The notes beneath the pieces are model-generated. The model did not search any database, had not been told where the DNA came from, and saw only the letters and a list, made by a program, of their open reading frames with translations. A stretch of 64,000 nucleotides of DNA from Thermus amyloliquefaciens (GTDB lineage Bacteria > Deinococcota > Deinococci > Deinococcales > Thermaceae): assembly GCF_000744885.1 (NCBI RefSeq), contig NZ_JQMV01000003.1, positions 1,798,001-1,862,000 on the forward strand, given 5' to 3'. Shown here in pieces: positions 21,823 to 28,812 of this stretch. Position numbers and translations under genes: made by a program. The stretch's first letter is position 1. Every line of letters starts with the position of its first letter.

Positions 21823-21842
21823 GGGGGAAGCTCCCTTCCCCC
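21823..21842 (-). other. rpsL leader hairpin 2
   Basis: A perfect 8-bp inverted repeat (21823-21830 with 21835-21842) with a four-base loop in the 5' leader of the ribosomal transcript, about 45 bases before the rpsL start. No U tract follows. Together with hairpin 1 it makes most of the leader double-stranded. Confidence 0.5.
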
Positions 21843-21866
21843 GACCTTCGCCCACACAGGGCAGCA

Positions 21867-21895
21867 CCCTCAGGGCCAGGGGCTGGCCCTGAGGG
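21867..21895 (-). other. rpsL leader hairpin 1
   Basis: A perfect 13-bp stem (21867-21879 with 21883-21895) with a three-base loop, beginning about eight bases from the predicted transcription start. The overlapping self-complementary decamer at 21891-21900 could form an alternative fold. A 5' terminal hairpin may stabilise the long mRNA or act as a control site. Confidence 0.55.
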
Positions 21896-21909
21896 CCCTC
21901 AACTTGACT

Positions 21910-21938
21910 AGTGTACAGGGCAAGGGGCATTTTGGCAA
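21910..21938 (-). promoter_or_regulatory. Promoter of the str-S10-spc-alpha cluster
   Basis: TTGCCA (21933-21938) and TACACT (21910-21915) are separated by 17 bases, with TG just before the -10. The start is expected near 21903. This is the only strong promoter seen upstream of rpsL. The insertion sequence at 21947 and its duplicated target begin directly at the upstream edge of the -35. Confidence 0.7.
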
Positions 21939-21946
21939 GCGCGGCA
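21938..21946. repeat. Left target-site duplication of IS copy 1
   Basis: AGCGCGGCA here is repeated exactly at 22920-22928 on the other side of the first insertion sequence. A perfect 9-bp duplication shows an intact, relatively recent insertion. Confidence 0.85.
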
Positions 21947-22919
21947 GGGCTTGCCTAGTAAATCGCCTTGTACCCCCCCTGAGGGGGAAGCAGGGTGAGC
22001 AGGATGCGCAGGCCGTAGGCAAGGAACTCCATAAAGGCCCGCCACATGGCCGTATGCGGTTTCCGCTCCTGCAAATAACCCCTCCGCAAACGCGTCTTCA
22101 TCCCCCCAAACACCCCCTCCACCACCCCTCGCCTCCGATACACCTCCCCGTCCCACCTCGCCGCTACCTCCCGCCGCACCTCATCCCGCACCTCTCCCCC
22201 TCCCCGCAGCCGGATCAGGGGCCACACCCCAAGCCCTCGCACCACCTCCCACACCTCCCTCCCGTCAAAGCCCGCGTCCCCCAAAAGCACCCCGCCCCCC
22301 AGCCCAAACCGCAGGAGCACCCCCGCCCCAAGCCTCGGGTCAGGGGCATACGCCCGCCCCACCCCGCCCCCCCAAGGGGCCAAAAGCTTCTGCCCCCTCC
22401 TCCACCGCACCAGGGCCAAAAGCCGGCTGTGCCCCCGCATCCGCCGCTCCTCCTGCCCCCTGTGCCAGCGCAGCACCGTGTCTTTGCTACGGTAGGCCAG
22501 CCCCGTGCTGTCCATCAAGAAAAGGGGGGGTCCCCTTCCTCTTGGGGAAGCCGGGCTTCCACCTCCTGTACCAGCCGTTCCAGCAGCGCCTGCAGCACCT
22601 CTTCGTTCAGGTGTTTCTGTGCATAGGCGGCCAGGGCCTGGTGGGAGGGGAAGGGGCCCTCTAGGAGGTCCTGGAGATGGGCCTCTGTGGCTCGGTAGGT
22701 GAGGCCGTAGAAGGCGCGGAAGAGGAGGAGGGCCAGGTACAGGGCATGGGTGTAGCGCCAGGGTCTGCCGCGGTGGCCTTTGGGGGTGGGTGGGGCCACC
22801 TCTTGGGCCAGGTACAGGCAGAGCTCTAGGACTTCCTTGGGCCTCGGTTCCCTTCGGACGAAGCCGCGCTTGCCCATCTCGGGAAAGGCATAACTCAAGA
22901 GGGCTTGCAAGGCAAGCCC
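21947..22919 (-). mobile_element. Insertion sequence 1 (IS4/IS5 superfamily, 973 bp)
   Basis: Bounded by the 10-bp inverted repeats GGGCTTGCCT (21947-21956) and AGGCAAGCCC (22910-22919) and flanked by a 9-bp target duplication. It contains one transposase gene on the minus strand whose stop codon lies in the left repeat. A 9-bp duplication fits the IS903 group of IS5 or the IS10 group of IS4; the family was not settled by eye. Confidence 0.85.
21955..22877 (-). CDS. DDE transposase of IS 1 (single-base break)
   Basis: The first part, from ATG 22877 (or TTG 22910), encodes an N-terminal helical domain. At a run of seven C (plus strand G7, 22524-22530) the frame ends, and the catalytic half continues one frame over: the first Asp in M-D-S-T-G-L, the second in L-G-D-A-G-F-D-G, and the Glu in Y-R-R-R-G-V-V-E-G-V-F-G-G-M-K, which matches the Y(2)R(3)E(6)K signature exactly. 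One more C joins them into about 307 residues. Slippage or a programmed frameshift is possible for an IS, but similar breaks in essential genes favour a sequence error. Confidence 0.8.
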
Positions 22920-22928
22920 AGCGCGGCA
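22920..22928. repeat. Right target-site duplication of IS copy 1
   Basis: Second copy of AGCGCGGCA. The very next base (22929) begins the target duplication of the second insertion sequence, so the two elements abut with only their target sequences between them. Confidence 0.85.
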
Positions 22929-22938
22929 AAGGAAAACC
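22929..22938. repeat. Left target-site duplication of IS copy 2
   Basis: AAGGAAAACC here is repeated exactly at 24089-24098, a perfect 10-bp duplication flanking the second insertion sequence. The original sequence is the U tract of the tRNA-Thr terminator read on the other strand. Confidence 0.85.
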
Positions 22939-24088
22939 CAGACTTGACCGTTATACCCCTTTTGGGGTAAATGATTCCCATGACCCTGCGCGAAGCCCTA
23001 TCCCAGGTTCCCGACCCCCGGGCCCACAACCGCCGCTACCCCCTCTGGGGCCTGCTGGCCCTGGTTCTTTTGGCCTTCCTCTCCCGCGTGGACTCCCTGC
23101 GCGGCGTCTCCCGCTTTGCCCGCGCCAACCCCCACCTCCTCCCCCACCTGGGCCTGCGCAAGGCCCCGGGCCACACCGCCCTCACCCAACTCCTCCACCG
23201 CCTGGACCCCCAGGCCCTGGCGGAGGCCCTGGCCAAGGTCTTCCCGGGAAGGGAGCTGGAAGGGGAAAAGGTCCTGGTGGCCGACGGCAAGGTGCTGCGA
23301 GGGAGCGGTAAGGGGAAGAGCCCCCAGGTCCGCCTGGTGGAGGCCTGGGCCCTTTCCCTGGGGCGCACCCTGGCCCAGGCCAGGGCGGAGGGAAGGGAGG
23401 ACAAGGCGCTTCTGGAGCTTTTGGAGCGCCTGGGGGCCGAGGGGCTTGTGGGGAAGGTGGTGGTGGGGGATGCGGGGTTTTTGTACCCCGAGGTGGCCCG
23501 CCGGGTGCGGGCAAAGGGGGGGAGTACCTCCTGGTGCTGAAGGGGAACCAGGGGGGGCTTTTGGGGTGGGTGCGGGAGGTGTTTGCGGGGATGGCGCGAG
23601 GAGCCCTGCCTGGGGAGACGCGGGCGGAGTGGGTGCGGGAGGCAGACGGGGAGGTGAGGCGGTACGAGGTGTGGGCTTCTCCGGTGTTGCCCCCGGAGGT
23701 GGCGGCCTTTCCTGGGGCCAGGCAGGCGGTGCGGCTGGTGCGGGAGGTGGTGGTGAAGGGGACGGGGGAGGTGAGGCGGACGGAGGGGTACGCGCTCACG
23801 AGCCTTGGGCCGGAGGAGGCGGACGCCCGGGTGCTGGGGGAGATTTGGGTGGGGCGATGGGGGGTGGAGAATGGTTCCTTCTGGGTGCGGGATGTGCTTT
23901 TGCGGGAGGACGCCTTTCAGGTGCGGGGGCGAGGGGGTGAGGTGCTGGCGGTGTTGCGGGCGCACTTGGTCTCGTGGTTGAACTGGAAGGGGGTGCGCCG
24001 GAAGAAGGCGGCCTTGGAGGTTTTCTCCTTCAACCCCCTGGCTGCCCTGCGGTTCCTGGGGCTCTATGCAGAATAGCGGTCAAGTCTG
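22939..24088 (+). mobile_element. Insertion sequence 2 (ISAs1 family, 1150 bp)
   Basis: Bounded by 16-bp inverted repeats with one mismatch: CAGACTTGACCGTTAT (22939-22954) and, at the right end, the complement of CAGACTTGACCGCTAT (24073-24088). It is flanked by a 10-bp target duplication, in the size range of ISAs1 elements. It carries one ISAs1-type transposase on the plus strand. Confidence 0.9.
22971..24076 (+). CDS. ISAs1-family transposase (single-base break)
   Basis: Cut-and-paste DDE transposase of the ISAs1/H-repeat family. The N-terminal part has the family start (L-R-E-A-L-S-Q-V-P-D-P-R) and V-A-D-G-K-V-L-R-G-S; the later part has V-L-K-G-N-Q and V-E-N-G-S-F-W-V-R-D-V. The frame breaks at a run of seven G (23516-23522); one more G gives a continuous protein of about 368 residues through G-G-E-Y-L-L-V-L-K-G. 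ATG 22971 lies four bases after GGGG. As it stands the gene is interrupted. Confidence 0.85.
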
Positions 24089-24098
24089 AAGGAAAACC
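24089..24098. repeat. Right target-site duplication of IS copy 2
   Basis: Second copy of AAGGAAAACC, still attached to the tRNA-Thr terminator, so that terminator keeps its U tract despite the insertion. Confidence 0.85.
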
Positions 24099-24114
24099 CC
24101 GCCTGCTGGCGGGG
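24091..24114 (-). terminator. Intrinsic terminator of tRNA-Thr
   Basis: On the minus strand a 7-bp GC stem (24108-24114 with 24097-24103) with a four-base loop is followed by four T and CC. It lies about 20 bases beyond the tRNA 3' end. The second insertion sequence entered at its U tract. Confidence 0.8.
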
Positions 24115-24135
24115 CTCGAGGGGATGGGTTTGGCC

Positions 24136-24210
24136 TGGAGCCGGTGGCCGGATTTGAACCGGCGGCCTACCGCTTACGAGGCGGTTGCTCTACCGCTGAG
24201 CTACACCGGC
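24136..24210 (-). tRNA. tRNA-Thr (anticodon CGT)
   Basis: A 75-base cloverleaf can be drawn. The acceptor stem GCCGGTG pairs with CACCGGC, and the 3' end TCCA encodes CCA. The D arm is GCTC-AGCGGTA-GAGC. The anticodon stem ACCGC/GCGGT carries the loop CTCGTAA with anticodon CGT (reads ACG). The T arm is GCCGG-TTCAAAT-CCGGC. It reads the Thr codon used heavily in tuf. It has its own promoter and terminator. Confidence 0.95.
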
Positions 24211-24221
24211 CCGCCTTAAAG

Positions 24222-24250
24222 AGTCTAGGGCAGGAGGCCCGTTTGCGCAA
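24222..24250 (-). promoter_or_regulatory. Promoter of tRNA-Thr
   Basis: TTGCGC (24245-24250) and TAGACT (24222-24227) with a 17-base spacer, about 12 bases before the mature 5' end. The -35 directly adjoins the stop codon of the upstream permease gene. Confidence 0.7.
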
Positions 24251-25372
24251 CTACCGCAGGACCACCCCAGGCTGAACCCTGAGGGCGCGGAAAAGGGGCA
24301 GGAGGGCGGAGAGGAAGGTGGCGAAAAGGCTTGCGCCGCTCACCAGAAGGAAGTCGGAAAGGCGCATCTCCACGGGCAGGTGGGTGAGGAAGTAGAGTTC
24401 CCCGGGAAGGTCCACCGGGCGGAGGGAAAGGTAGAGGCAGAGGAGGTACCCCAGGAGGTTGCCCAAAAGAACCCCCCCGATCCCCAGGAACACCCCTTCC
24501 AGGGCGAAGACCATCCCCACGGTGAACCTCGAGGCGCCCATGGCCCGGAGGAGGGCGATCTCCGGGGTCTTCTCCACCACCTTGAGCACCAAGAGGTTGG
24601 CCACCCCCAAGGCGGCCACGGCCACGATGAGGAAGACCAGGATGCCCAGGACCCGCTTCTGCAGGGAAAGCTGCTCCAAAAGGGTCCGCTGGGTGTCCTG
24701 CCAGGCCTGGGGGAAAAAGCGGGTACCGGCGAGGGCCACCCCCACCTCCTTGGCCCGCCAAGGGTCCTTGAGGCGCACCTGGTAGCCTTGGGCCCGGACC
24801 CCGGAAAGCCTCTCCACCGTCTTCAGGTCCACAAAGGCATAGGCGGAATCCAAGAGGTAGTTACCGGTACGGAAAGCCCCCAACACCCTAAGCTCTACCC
24901 GTTCCTGGGTAGCGGACATGGCGTAGAGCCTGTCCCCCAAAAAGGCCCCCAGGGACTGCTGCAAGGCCGAGCCCAGGTAGATGCCCCCGGGCTCCAGCCT
25001 TAGGCCCAGCTCCGGGTAAAGGGCCTCTCCACCCTCGCCCAGGCCCACCAGGGTGGCGAAGTCCACCCCCGGGCCCCTGGCGCCCTCCGCCGGGCGGGTC
25101 AAGAGGGCCTTGGTGGCGGCGAAGGGGGCGTAGGCCTCCACCTCGGGGAGTTCCCCGGCGGGAAAGGGAGGAAGCTCCTCGCTCAAGCTGAAGAGGACCA
25201 GATGGGGATAGGCCTTCAAGGTGGCCCGCACCAAGCCGCTGACAAAGCCGTTGGTGAGGGAGAGGGCGGTGAGGAGCACCGCCACCCCCACCCCTACCCC
25301 TAACAGGGCCAGGGCCGTCTGCAGGGGTCTACGCCGAAGGTGGGCCAGGGCCAGGAAGAGGGCGAAGCGCAC
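24251..25372 (-). CDS. ABC transporter permease, FtsX/LolC-MacB type
   Basis: A 373-residue membrane protein with the FtsX-like layout: one N-terminal helix (about 18-42) preceded by R-R-R-P, a large extracytoplasmic domain (about 45-235), then three C-terminal helices (about 240-365). Such permeases work with a separate ATPase in lipoprotein release, macrolide export or cell-wall control. No ATPase gene is adjacent, so the partner must be encoded elsewhere and the substrate is unknown. The gene ends at the tRNA-Thr promoter. Confidence 0.85.
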   Translation of the reverse strand: MRFALFLALAHLRRRPLQTALALLGVGVGVAVLLTALSLTNGFVSGLVRATLKAYPHLVLFSLSEELPPFPAGELPEVEAYAPFAATKALLTRPAEGARGPGVDFATLVGLGEGGEALYPELGLRLEPGGIYLGSALQQSLGAFLGDRLYAMSATQERVELRVLGAFRTGNYLLDSAYAFVDLKTVERLSGVRAQGYQVRLKDPWRAKEVGVALAGTRFFPQAWQDTQRTLLEQLSLQKRVLGILVFLIVAVAALGVANLLVLKVVEKTPEIALLRAMGASRFTVGMVFALEGVFLGIGGVLLGNLLGYLLCLYLSLRPVDLPGELYFLTHLPVEMRLSDFLLVSGASLFATFLSALLPLFRALRVQPGVVLR

Positions 25373-25402
25373 CCTCTCAGGATACGGGCAAGGGACGGGG
25401 TC

Positions 25403-25831
25403 TTACCGCCTGGGGTACTCCACCACCTCCAGCTGGAGGAGCCTCCGGCCAAAGCGCAAGGCGGTGGCCCGATCGGGAAGCCAGACGTCCACCTTCTCCC
25501 GCATCCTGGGGTGCATCACGTCGGCCACCACAAAGATGCGTTCGCGAAACAGGTAATCAAACTGCCCGCGGCCCCGGCCGTACACGGAACCCAGGTCCTT
25601 AAGGCGCACCTTGGTGCCGTAGGGCAGAGCCCGAAGAAGGTCTGGGCTCACCGCCAAGACCCCGAGCCGGGTGCGCATGCCGGTGGCGGTGATGAAGGGG
25701 GTGGAGTCGGTTTCCCGCACGCTGGAGGTGTAGGCGGTGGCCTCGAGGACCAAAACCTTCCGGCCCCCCACCTGGGCCCAAGCCCCGGCAACGGCCAGGG
25801 CGGAAAGGAGCACGATCAGCAAACCCCGCAT
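25403..25831 (-). CDS. Secreted 3D-domain protein
   Basis: A 142-residue exported protein. From ATG 25831 residues 1-20 are a signal peptide ending A-W-A-Q. The rest is a 3D domain (named for three aspartates) with E-A-T-A-Y, T-A-T-G, L-P-Y-G-T-K-V and V-V-A-D-V-M-H-P, a fold related to lytic transglycosylases and resuscitation factors. It is probably a small cell-wall lytic enzyme. The frame is open 21 residues further upstream, but the signal peptide fixes this start. It lies 30 bases before the permease. Confidence 0.8.
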   Translation of the reverse strand: MRGLLIVLLSALAVAGAWAQVGGRKVLVLEATAYTSSVRETDSTPFITATGMRTRLGVLAVSPDLLRALPYGTKVRLKDLGSVYGRGRGQFDYLFRERIFVVADVMHPRMREKVDVWLPDRATALRFGRRLLQLEVVEYPRR

Positions 25832-26028
25832 AGCGCCCCTGAGTATGCGGGGCAAACCTGGAGGTTTCTGAGAAGCATGAAGGGGGAGCCTCATCCAGGC
25901 CGCCCCCCAATAGGGATGGAATGTTTACAACAACTAAGGAACCACGCAGGAAAGGGACCACTTTGAGGCGTCTTGCATGAGAGATTCCTTAAACCTCTTT
26001 ACCCCACTCTCAGTCCCGTCAAAGAAGC

Positions 26029-26847
26029 CTAGGGGCATGGGGTGGAAGAGAGCTCCAGGCCGTAGCGTCCGCTATTTGCCTCGTCAAACCCCGCCCGGGC
26101 TAGGCCCCGATCCCGCACCACCAGGAGGGTGGCGGGGGAAACGGGGGCGCAGTTCATCACGGGGTCCAAGACGAGGGGGCTGGCATCCGTGGGCGAGAGG
26201 TAGAGAAGGGCCACCAGGTCCAAGGGACCGGAATAGGTGAACCTAAGGTAACCCGTGGCATCAGACACGTCGTACCGGTCAAACTCGCGCACGAACTCTA
26301 TGGCCCCCCACCTGCTCCCCGAGGAGAAGGCCTCCCCCTTCCCCGCGGGATTGGGGGTGAAGGGATCGGCGTACAGGGTTACCCGATCCTGGCTTAAGGC
26401 ATAGTTTTCCACCCGAAGGTAAAAGACCTGGCCCGCCTGCCCCTTAAAGTTCAGGCGGTACCCCGGGTCAAGGGTGATCTGGGGCCGTAGGGCAAGGGGC
26501 GCAAGCTCCTGCCAGGCGGCGAACCAGTTGCGGGCCACGCTCACCGCCTGCACCACGCCCTTGTCGTCCAAAAGCACCAGGCGGAGCCGCGCCCTTTGCT
26601 GAAGCTCTGCGGAAACCGCACTCACCTTCACCGCCTGGTCCTGGGTTAGGGCTATGCGGTACACCTTTACCCCCGGCCTTAGCTCCCCGCCGCTCTCCTG
26701 GGCCGCGGGCAGGTGGGCGATCACCGACCCCCCCACAGGCAAGTCCCCGCTCACCGGCGGGGGGCCCTGGAGGTTGCAGGCGGCAAGCGCCAGCACCGCA
26801 AGACCCCCAAGCCACCTCTTGGTCATCCCTACTTGGCCTTGCCACAT
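26029..26847 (-). CDS. Putative lipoprotein of unknown function
   Basis: A 272-residue protein with a lipobox (L-A-L-A-A-C) near residue 24, so it is probably anchored outside the cytoplasmic membrane. The rest is beta-rich with no domain I recognise. ATG 26847 is chosen because AGGGGG stands five bases before it; an ATG at 26826 closer to the signal has no usable spacing. A gap of about 200 bases without evident genes separates it from the 3D protein. Confidence 0.65.
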   Translation of the reverse strand: MWQGQVGMTKRWLGGLAVLALAACNLQGPPPVSGDLPVGGSVIAHLPAAQESGGELRPGVKVYRIALTQDQAVKVSAVSAELQQRARLRLVLLDDKGVVQAVSVARNWFAAWQELAPLALRPQITLDPGYRLNFKGQAGQVFYLRVENYALSQDRVTLYADPFTPNPAGKGEAFSSGSRWGAIEFVREFDRYDVSDATGYLRFTYSGPLDLVALLYLSPTDASPLVLDPVMNCAPVSPATLLVVRDRGLARAGFDEANSGRYGLELSSTPCP

Positions 26848-26866
26848 AAAATCCCCCTTTCCCTTC

Positions 26867-26872
26867 AGCATA
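26867..26872 (-). promoter_or_regulatory. Candidate -10 for the lipoprotein gene
   Basis: TATGCT lies about 20 bases before the ATG at 26847; no clear -35 is visible. Confidence 0.35.
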
Positions 26873-26884
26873 GCCCAGGGAAAG

Positions 26885-26914
26885 GGGGAAAAGGCTTAGG
26901 CTTTCTTTAGCCTA
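26885..26914 (-). terminator. Terminator of the fakA-like gene
   Basis: A 6-bp stem (26897-26902 with 26909-26914) with a six-base A-rich loop includes the stop codon and is followed within a few bases by four T on the transcribed strand. Short but with the right layout. Confidence 0.5.
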
Positions 26915-28477
26915 CTCCAAGACCCCCAGGTAGGCGTAAAGGTCGGGCCCCCCAGGGAGAACCTCCACCGCCAGCCCCGGAAACCTCCTGACCACCTCCT
27001 CGGCCTTTTCCTTGGAGGTGTTGGGGCCCAGGAAGAGGGTGAGAACCTCCTTCCCCTCCCCGGCCAAGCGAAGGAGGCCCTCCAGAACCTCCTCCGGGGT
27101 CTCCCCCATGAGGACAAGCCGGCCATCCAGAAGGCCGATGGGCTTATCCTTCAGGACCTTCACCCCATCCACCTCCGCGTCCCGGCTGGCCCAGGTGACC
27201 TCGAGGGTCACCGCCCCCCTCATGGCCTCCTCCATCTCGGGAAGGAGTTCCTCCATCTCCACCTCGGGGAGGTAGCGCACCGCCGCCGCCAAGCCCTGGC
27301 CCAGGGTGCGGGTCTTGAGCACATGCACCTCCTTGCCCAATCCCTTGGCCAGCTCCGCCGCCTTTTCCGCCGCCAGGAAGACGTTGGGGTTGTTGGGGAG
27401 CAGGATCACCTTGGGGCTGGCCAGGCTCCGGATGGCGGCCAGGAGGTCCTCCACGCTGGGGTTTTGCGTCTTGTCCCCCGCCACCACCCGGGCCCCCAGG
27501 CTGCGAAAAACCCGGGCCACCCCGTGCCCCAGGGCCACGGCCACCAGGCCGGTGGGCGGGGGGGCCTCCTGCCCCGCCCCCACCATGGCCAGGATCTCCG
27601 TGTGCTGCTCGGTCATGTCCTCCACCTTGGTGCGCACCATGCGCCCAAAACGGGCCACGGTGGCCAGGAGGCCATCGGGATCGTTGGTGTGGATGTGCCC
27701 CTTCACGTACCCCTCGGCCCCCACCACCAAGAGGGAGTCCCCAAAAGGGGCCACCGCCTCCCGGACCCTCTCAATGGGCACCTCCACCCCCTCCATGAGG
27801 AACTCGGTGCAGTAGCCGAACTCCTCGGTGGCGAAGGCGGTCTGGGCGTAGCGCTCCACCTTGGGGGGCTCGGGCAGGGGAAGCCCCAGGACATACCCCC
27901 GGATACCCTCCAGAAAGCGCACGTACCCGGCACCTCCGGCGTCCACCACCCCCGCCTGCTTCAACACGGGAAGGAGTTCGGGGGTCTTCTCCAAGGCCTC
28001 CCGGGCGGCCTTAAGGGCGTTTTCCAGGACCTCCTCCACGCTCCCTCCCCTAGCCCCTTCCCCCGCCGCCCGGGCCACGGTGAGGATGGTGCCCTCCACC
28101 GGCTTCATCACCGCCTTGTAGCCGGTTTCTGCCCCCAGGCGCAGGGCCTCGGCCAAGGCGGGGGCGTCCAGCACCTCCCTTTGGCGGATGGCCTCGCTGA
28201 ACCCCTTCAGGATCTGGGAAAGGATCACCCCGCTGTTGCCTCGAGCCCCCAAAAGGCTCCCGTAAGCGATGGCCCGGGCCACCTCGGACATCTTGGAGGT
28301 GTCGGCCAGATCCAGCTCCCGCCGAGCGGACAGGAGGGTGAGGTGCATGTTGGTGCCCGTGTCCCCATCGGGGACAGGGTAGACGTTGAGGGCGTTGAGC
28401 TCCTCCACGAACACGGCAAACCAGTCCGTGGCGTAGCGAAAGGTTTCGGCAAGCTCCTCGGGCCTCAGGCTAGCCAC
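26912..28477 (-). CDS. FakA/YloV-family kinase (fatty-acid kinase catalytic subunit-like)
   Basis: A 521-residue protein. The N-terminal DhaL/DAK-type ATP-binding domain (to about residue 200) has V-P-D-G-D-T-G-T-N-M for metal binding and G-A-R-G-N-S-G-V. A middle domain and a C-terminal DegV-related domain follow. In Firmicutes FakA phosphorylates fatty acids presented by FakB. No FakB gene is nearby. GTG 28477 is chosen from GGTGGGGG just upstream and because it overlaps the end of the Asp23 gene, the same pairing as YloU-YloV in Bacillus. Confidence 0.85.
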   Translation of the reverse strand: MASLRPEELAETFRYATDWFAVFVEELNALNVYPVPDGDTGTNMHLTLLSARRELDLADTSKMSEVARAIAYGSLLGARGNSGVILSQILKGFSEAIRQREVLDAPALAEALRLGAETGYKAVMKPVEGTILTVARAAGEGARGGSVEEVLENALKAAREALEKTPELLPVLKQAGVVDAGGAGYVRFLEGIRGYVLGLPLPEPPKVERYAQTAFATEEFGYCTEFLMEGVEVPIERVREAVAPFGDSLLVVGAEGYVKGHIHTNDPDGLLATVARFGRMVRTKVEDMTEQHTEILAMVGAGQEAPPPTGLVAVALGHGVARVFRSLGARVVAGDKTQNPSVEDLLAAIRSLASPKVILLPNNPNVFLAAEKAAELAKGLGKEVHVLKTRTLGQGLAAAVRYLPEVEMEELLPEMEEAMRGAVTLEVTWASRDAEVDGVKVLKDKPIGLLDGRLVLMGETPEEVLEGLLRLAGEGKEVLTLFLGPNTSKEKAEEVVRRFPGLAVEVLPGGPDLYAYLGVLE

Positions 28478-28811
28478 GCCCCACCCCCACCACGTGGACC
28501 TTGACCTGGGAAAGCTCCACCCCCGCAAGCTTCTTGGCGGCAAAGGCCACCCGCTCCGCTAGGGACTCCACCACCGTGGGGATGCGGGTGCCCACCGCCA
28601 CCACCACGTAGAAGTCGGCGGTGTACTTGCCCGGGCTCGCCGGGTCCTGGCGCACCACCACCCCCTCGCTGGCCTCCTGCCGCCCAAGAATGCGCACCAC
28701 CTGGTCCCTAAGCCCCGCCGGGGCCATCCCCACCACCCCGGGCACCTCGTGGGCCGCCAGGGCCAGCAAGGAGGCCAAGGCCCCCTCGGTTACCGTCACC
28801 CGTCCTTGCAT
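28470..28811 (-). CDS. Asp23/Gls24-family protein (YloU-like)
   Basis: A 113-residue soluble protein with the Asp23 pattern: V-T-V-T-E-G-A-L near the start, a central Y-x-x-D-F-Y-V-V-V-A-V-G-T-x-I and the final V-x-V-H-V-V-G-V. The family is linked to envelope stress in Gram-positives. It overlaps the downstream FakA-like gene by eight bases, a conserved pair. Confidence 0.85.
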   Translation of the reverse strand: MQGRVTVTEGALASLLALAAHEVPGVVGMAPAGLRDQVVRILGRQEASEGVVVRQDPASPGKYTADFYVVVAVGTRIPTVVESLAERVAFAAKKLAGVELSQVKVHVVGVGRG

Positions 28812-28812
28812 C

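Noticed and set aside
21867-21895. The rpsL leader hairpin as terminator of the upstream insertion sequence
   Set aside because: It lies downstream of the ribosomal promoter in the same direction, has no U tract, and the IS gene ends further upstream; a leader element fits better.
24136-24210. tRNA gene as an integration site for the adjacent elements
   Set aside because: Both elements are DDE insertion sequences with target duplications that lie in the terminator, not the tRNA; no integrase or att duplication of the tRNA end is seen.
25915-25970. Possible CRISPR repeat in the AT-richer gap
   Set aside because: Only one copy of any candidate repeat, no spacers and no cas genes nearby.
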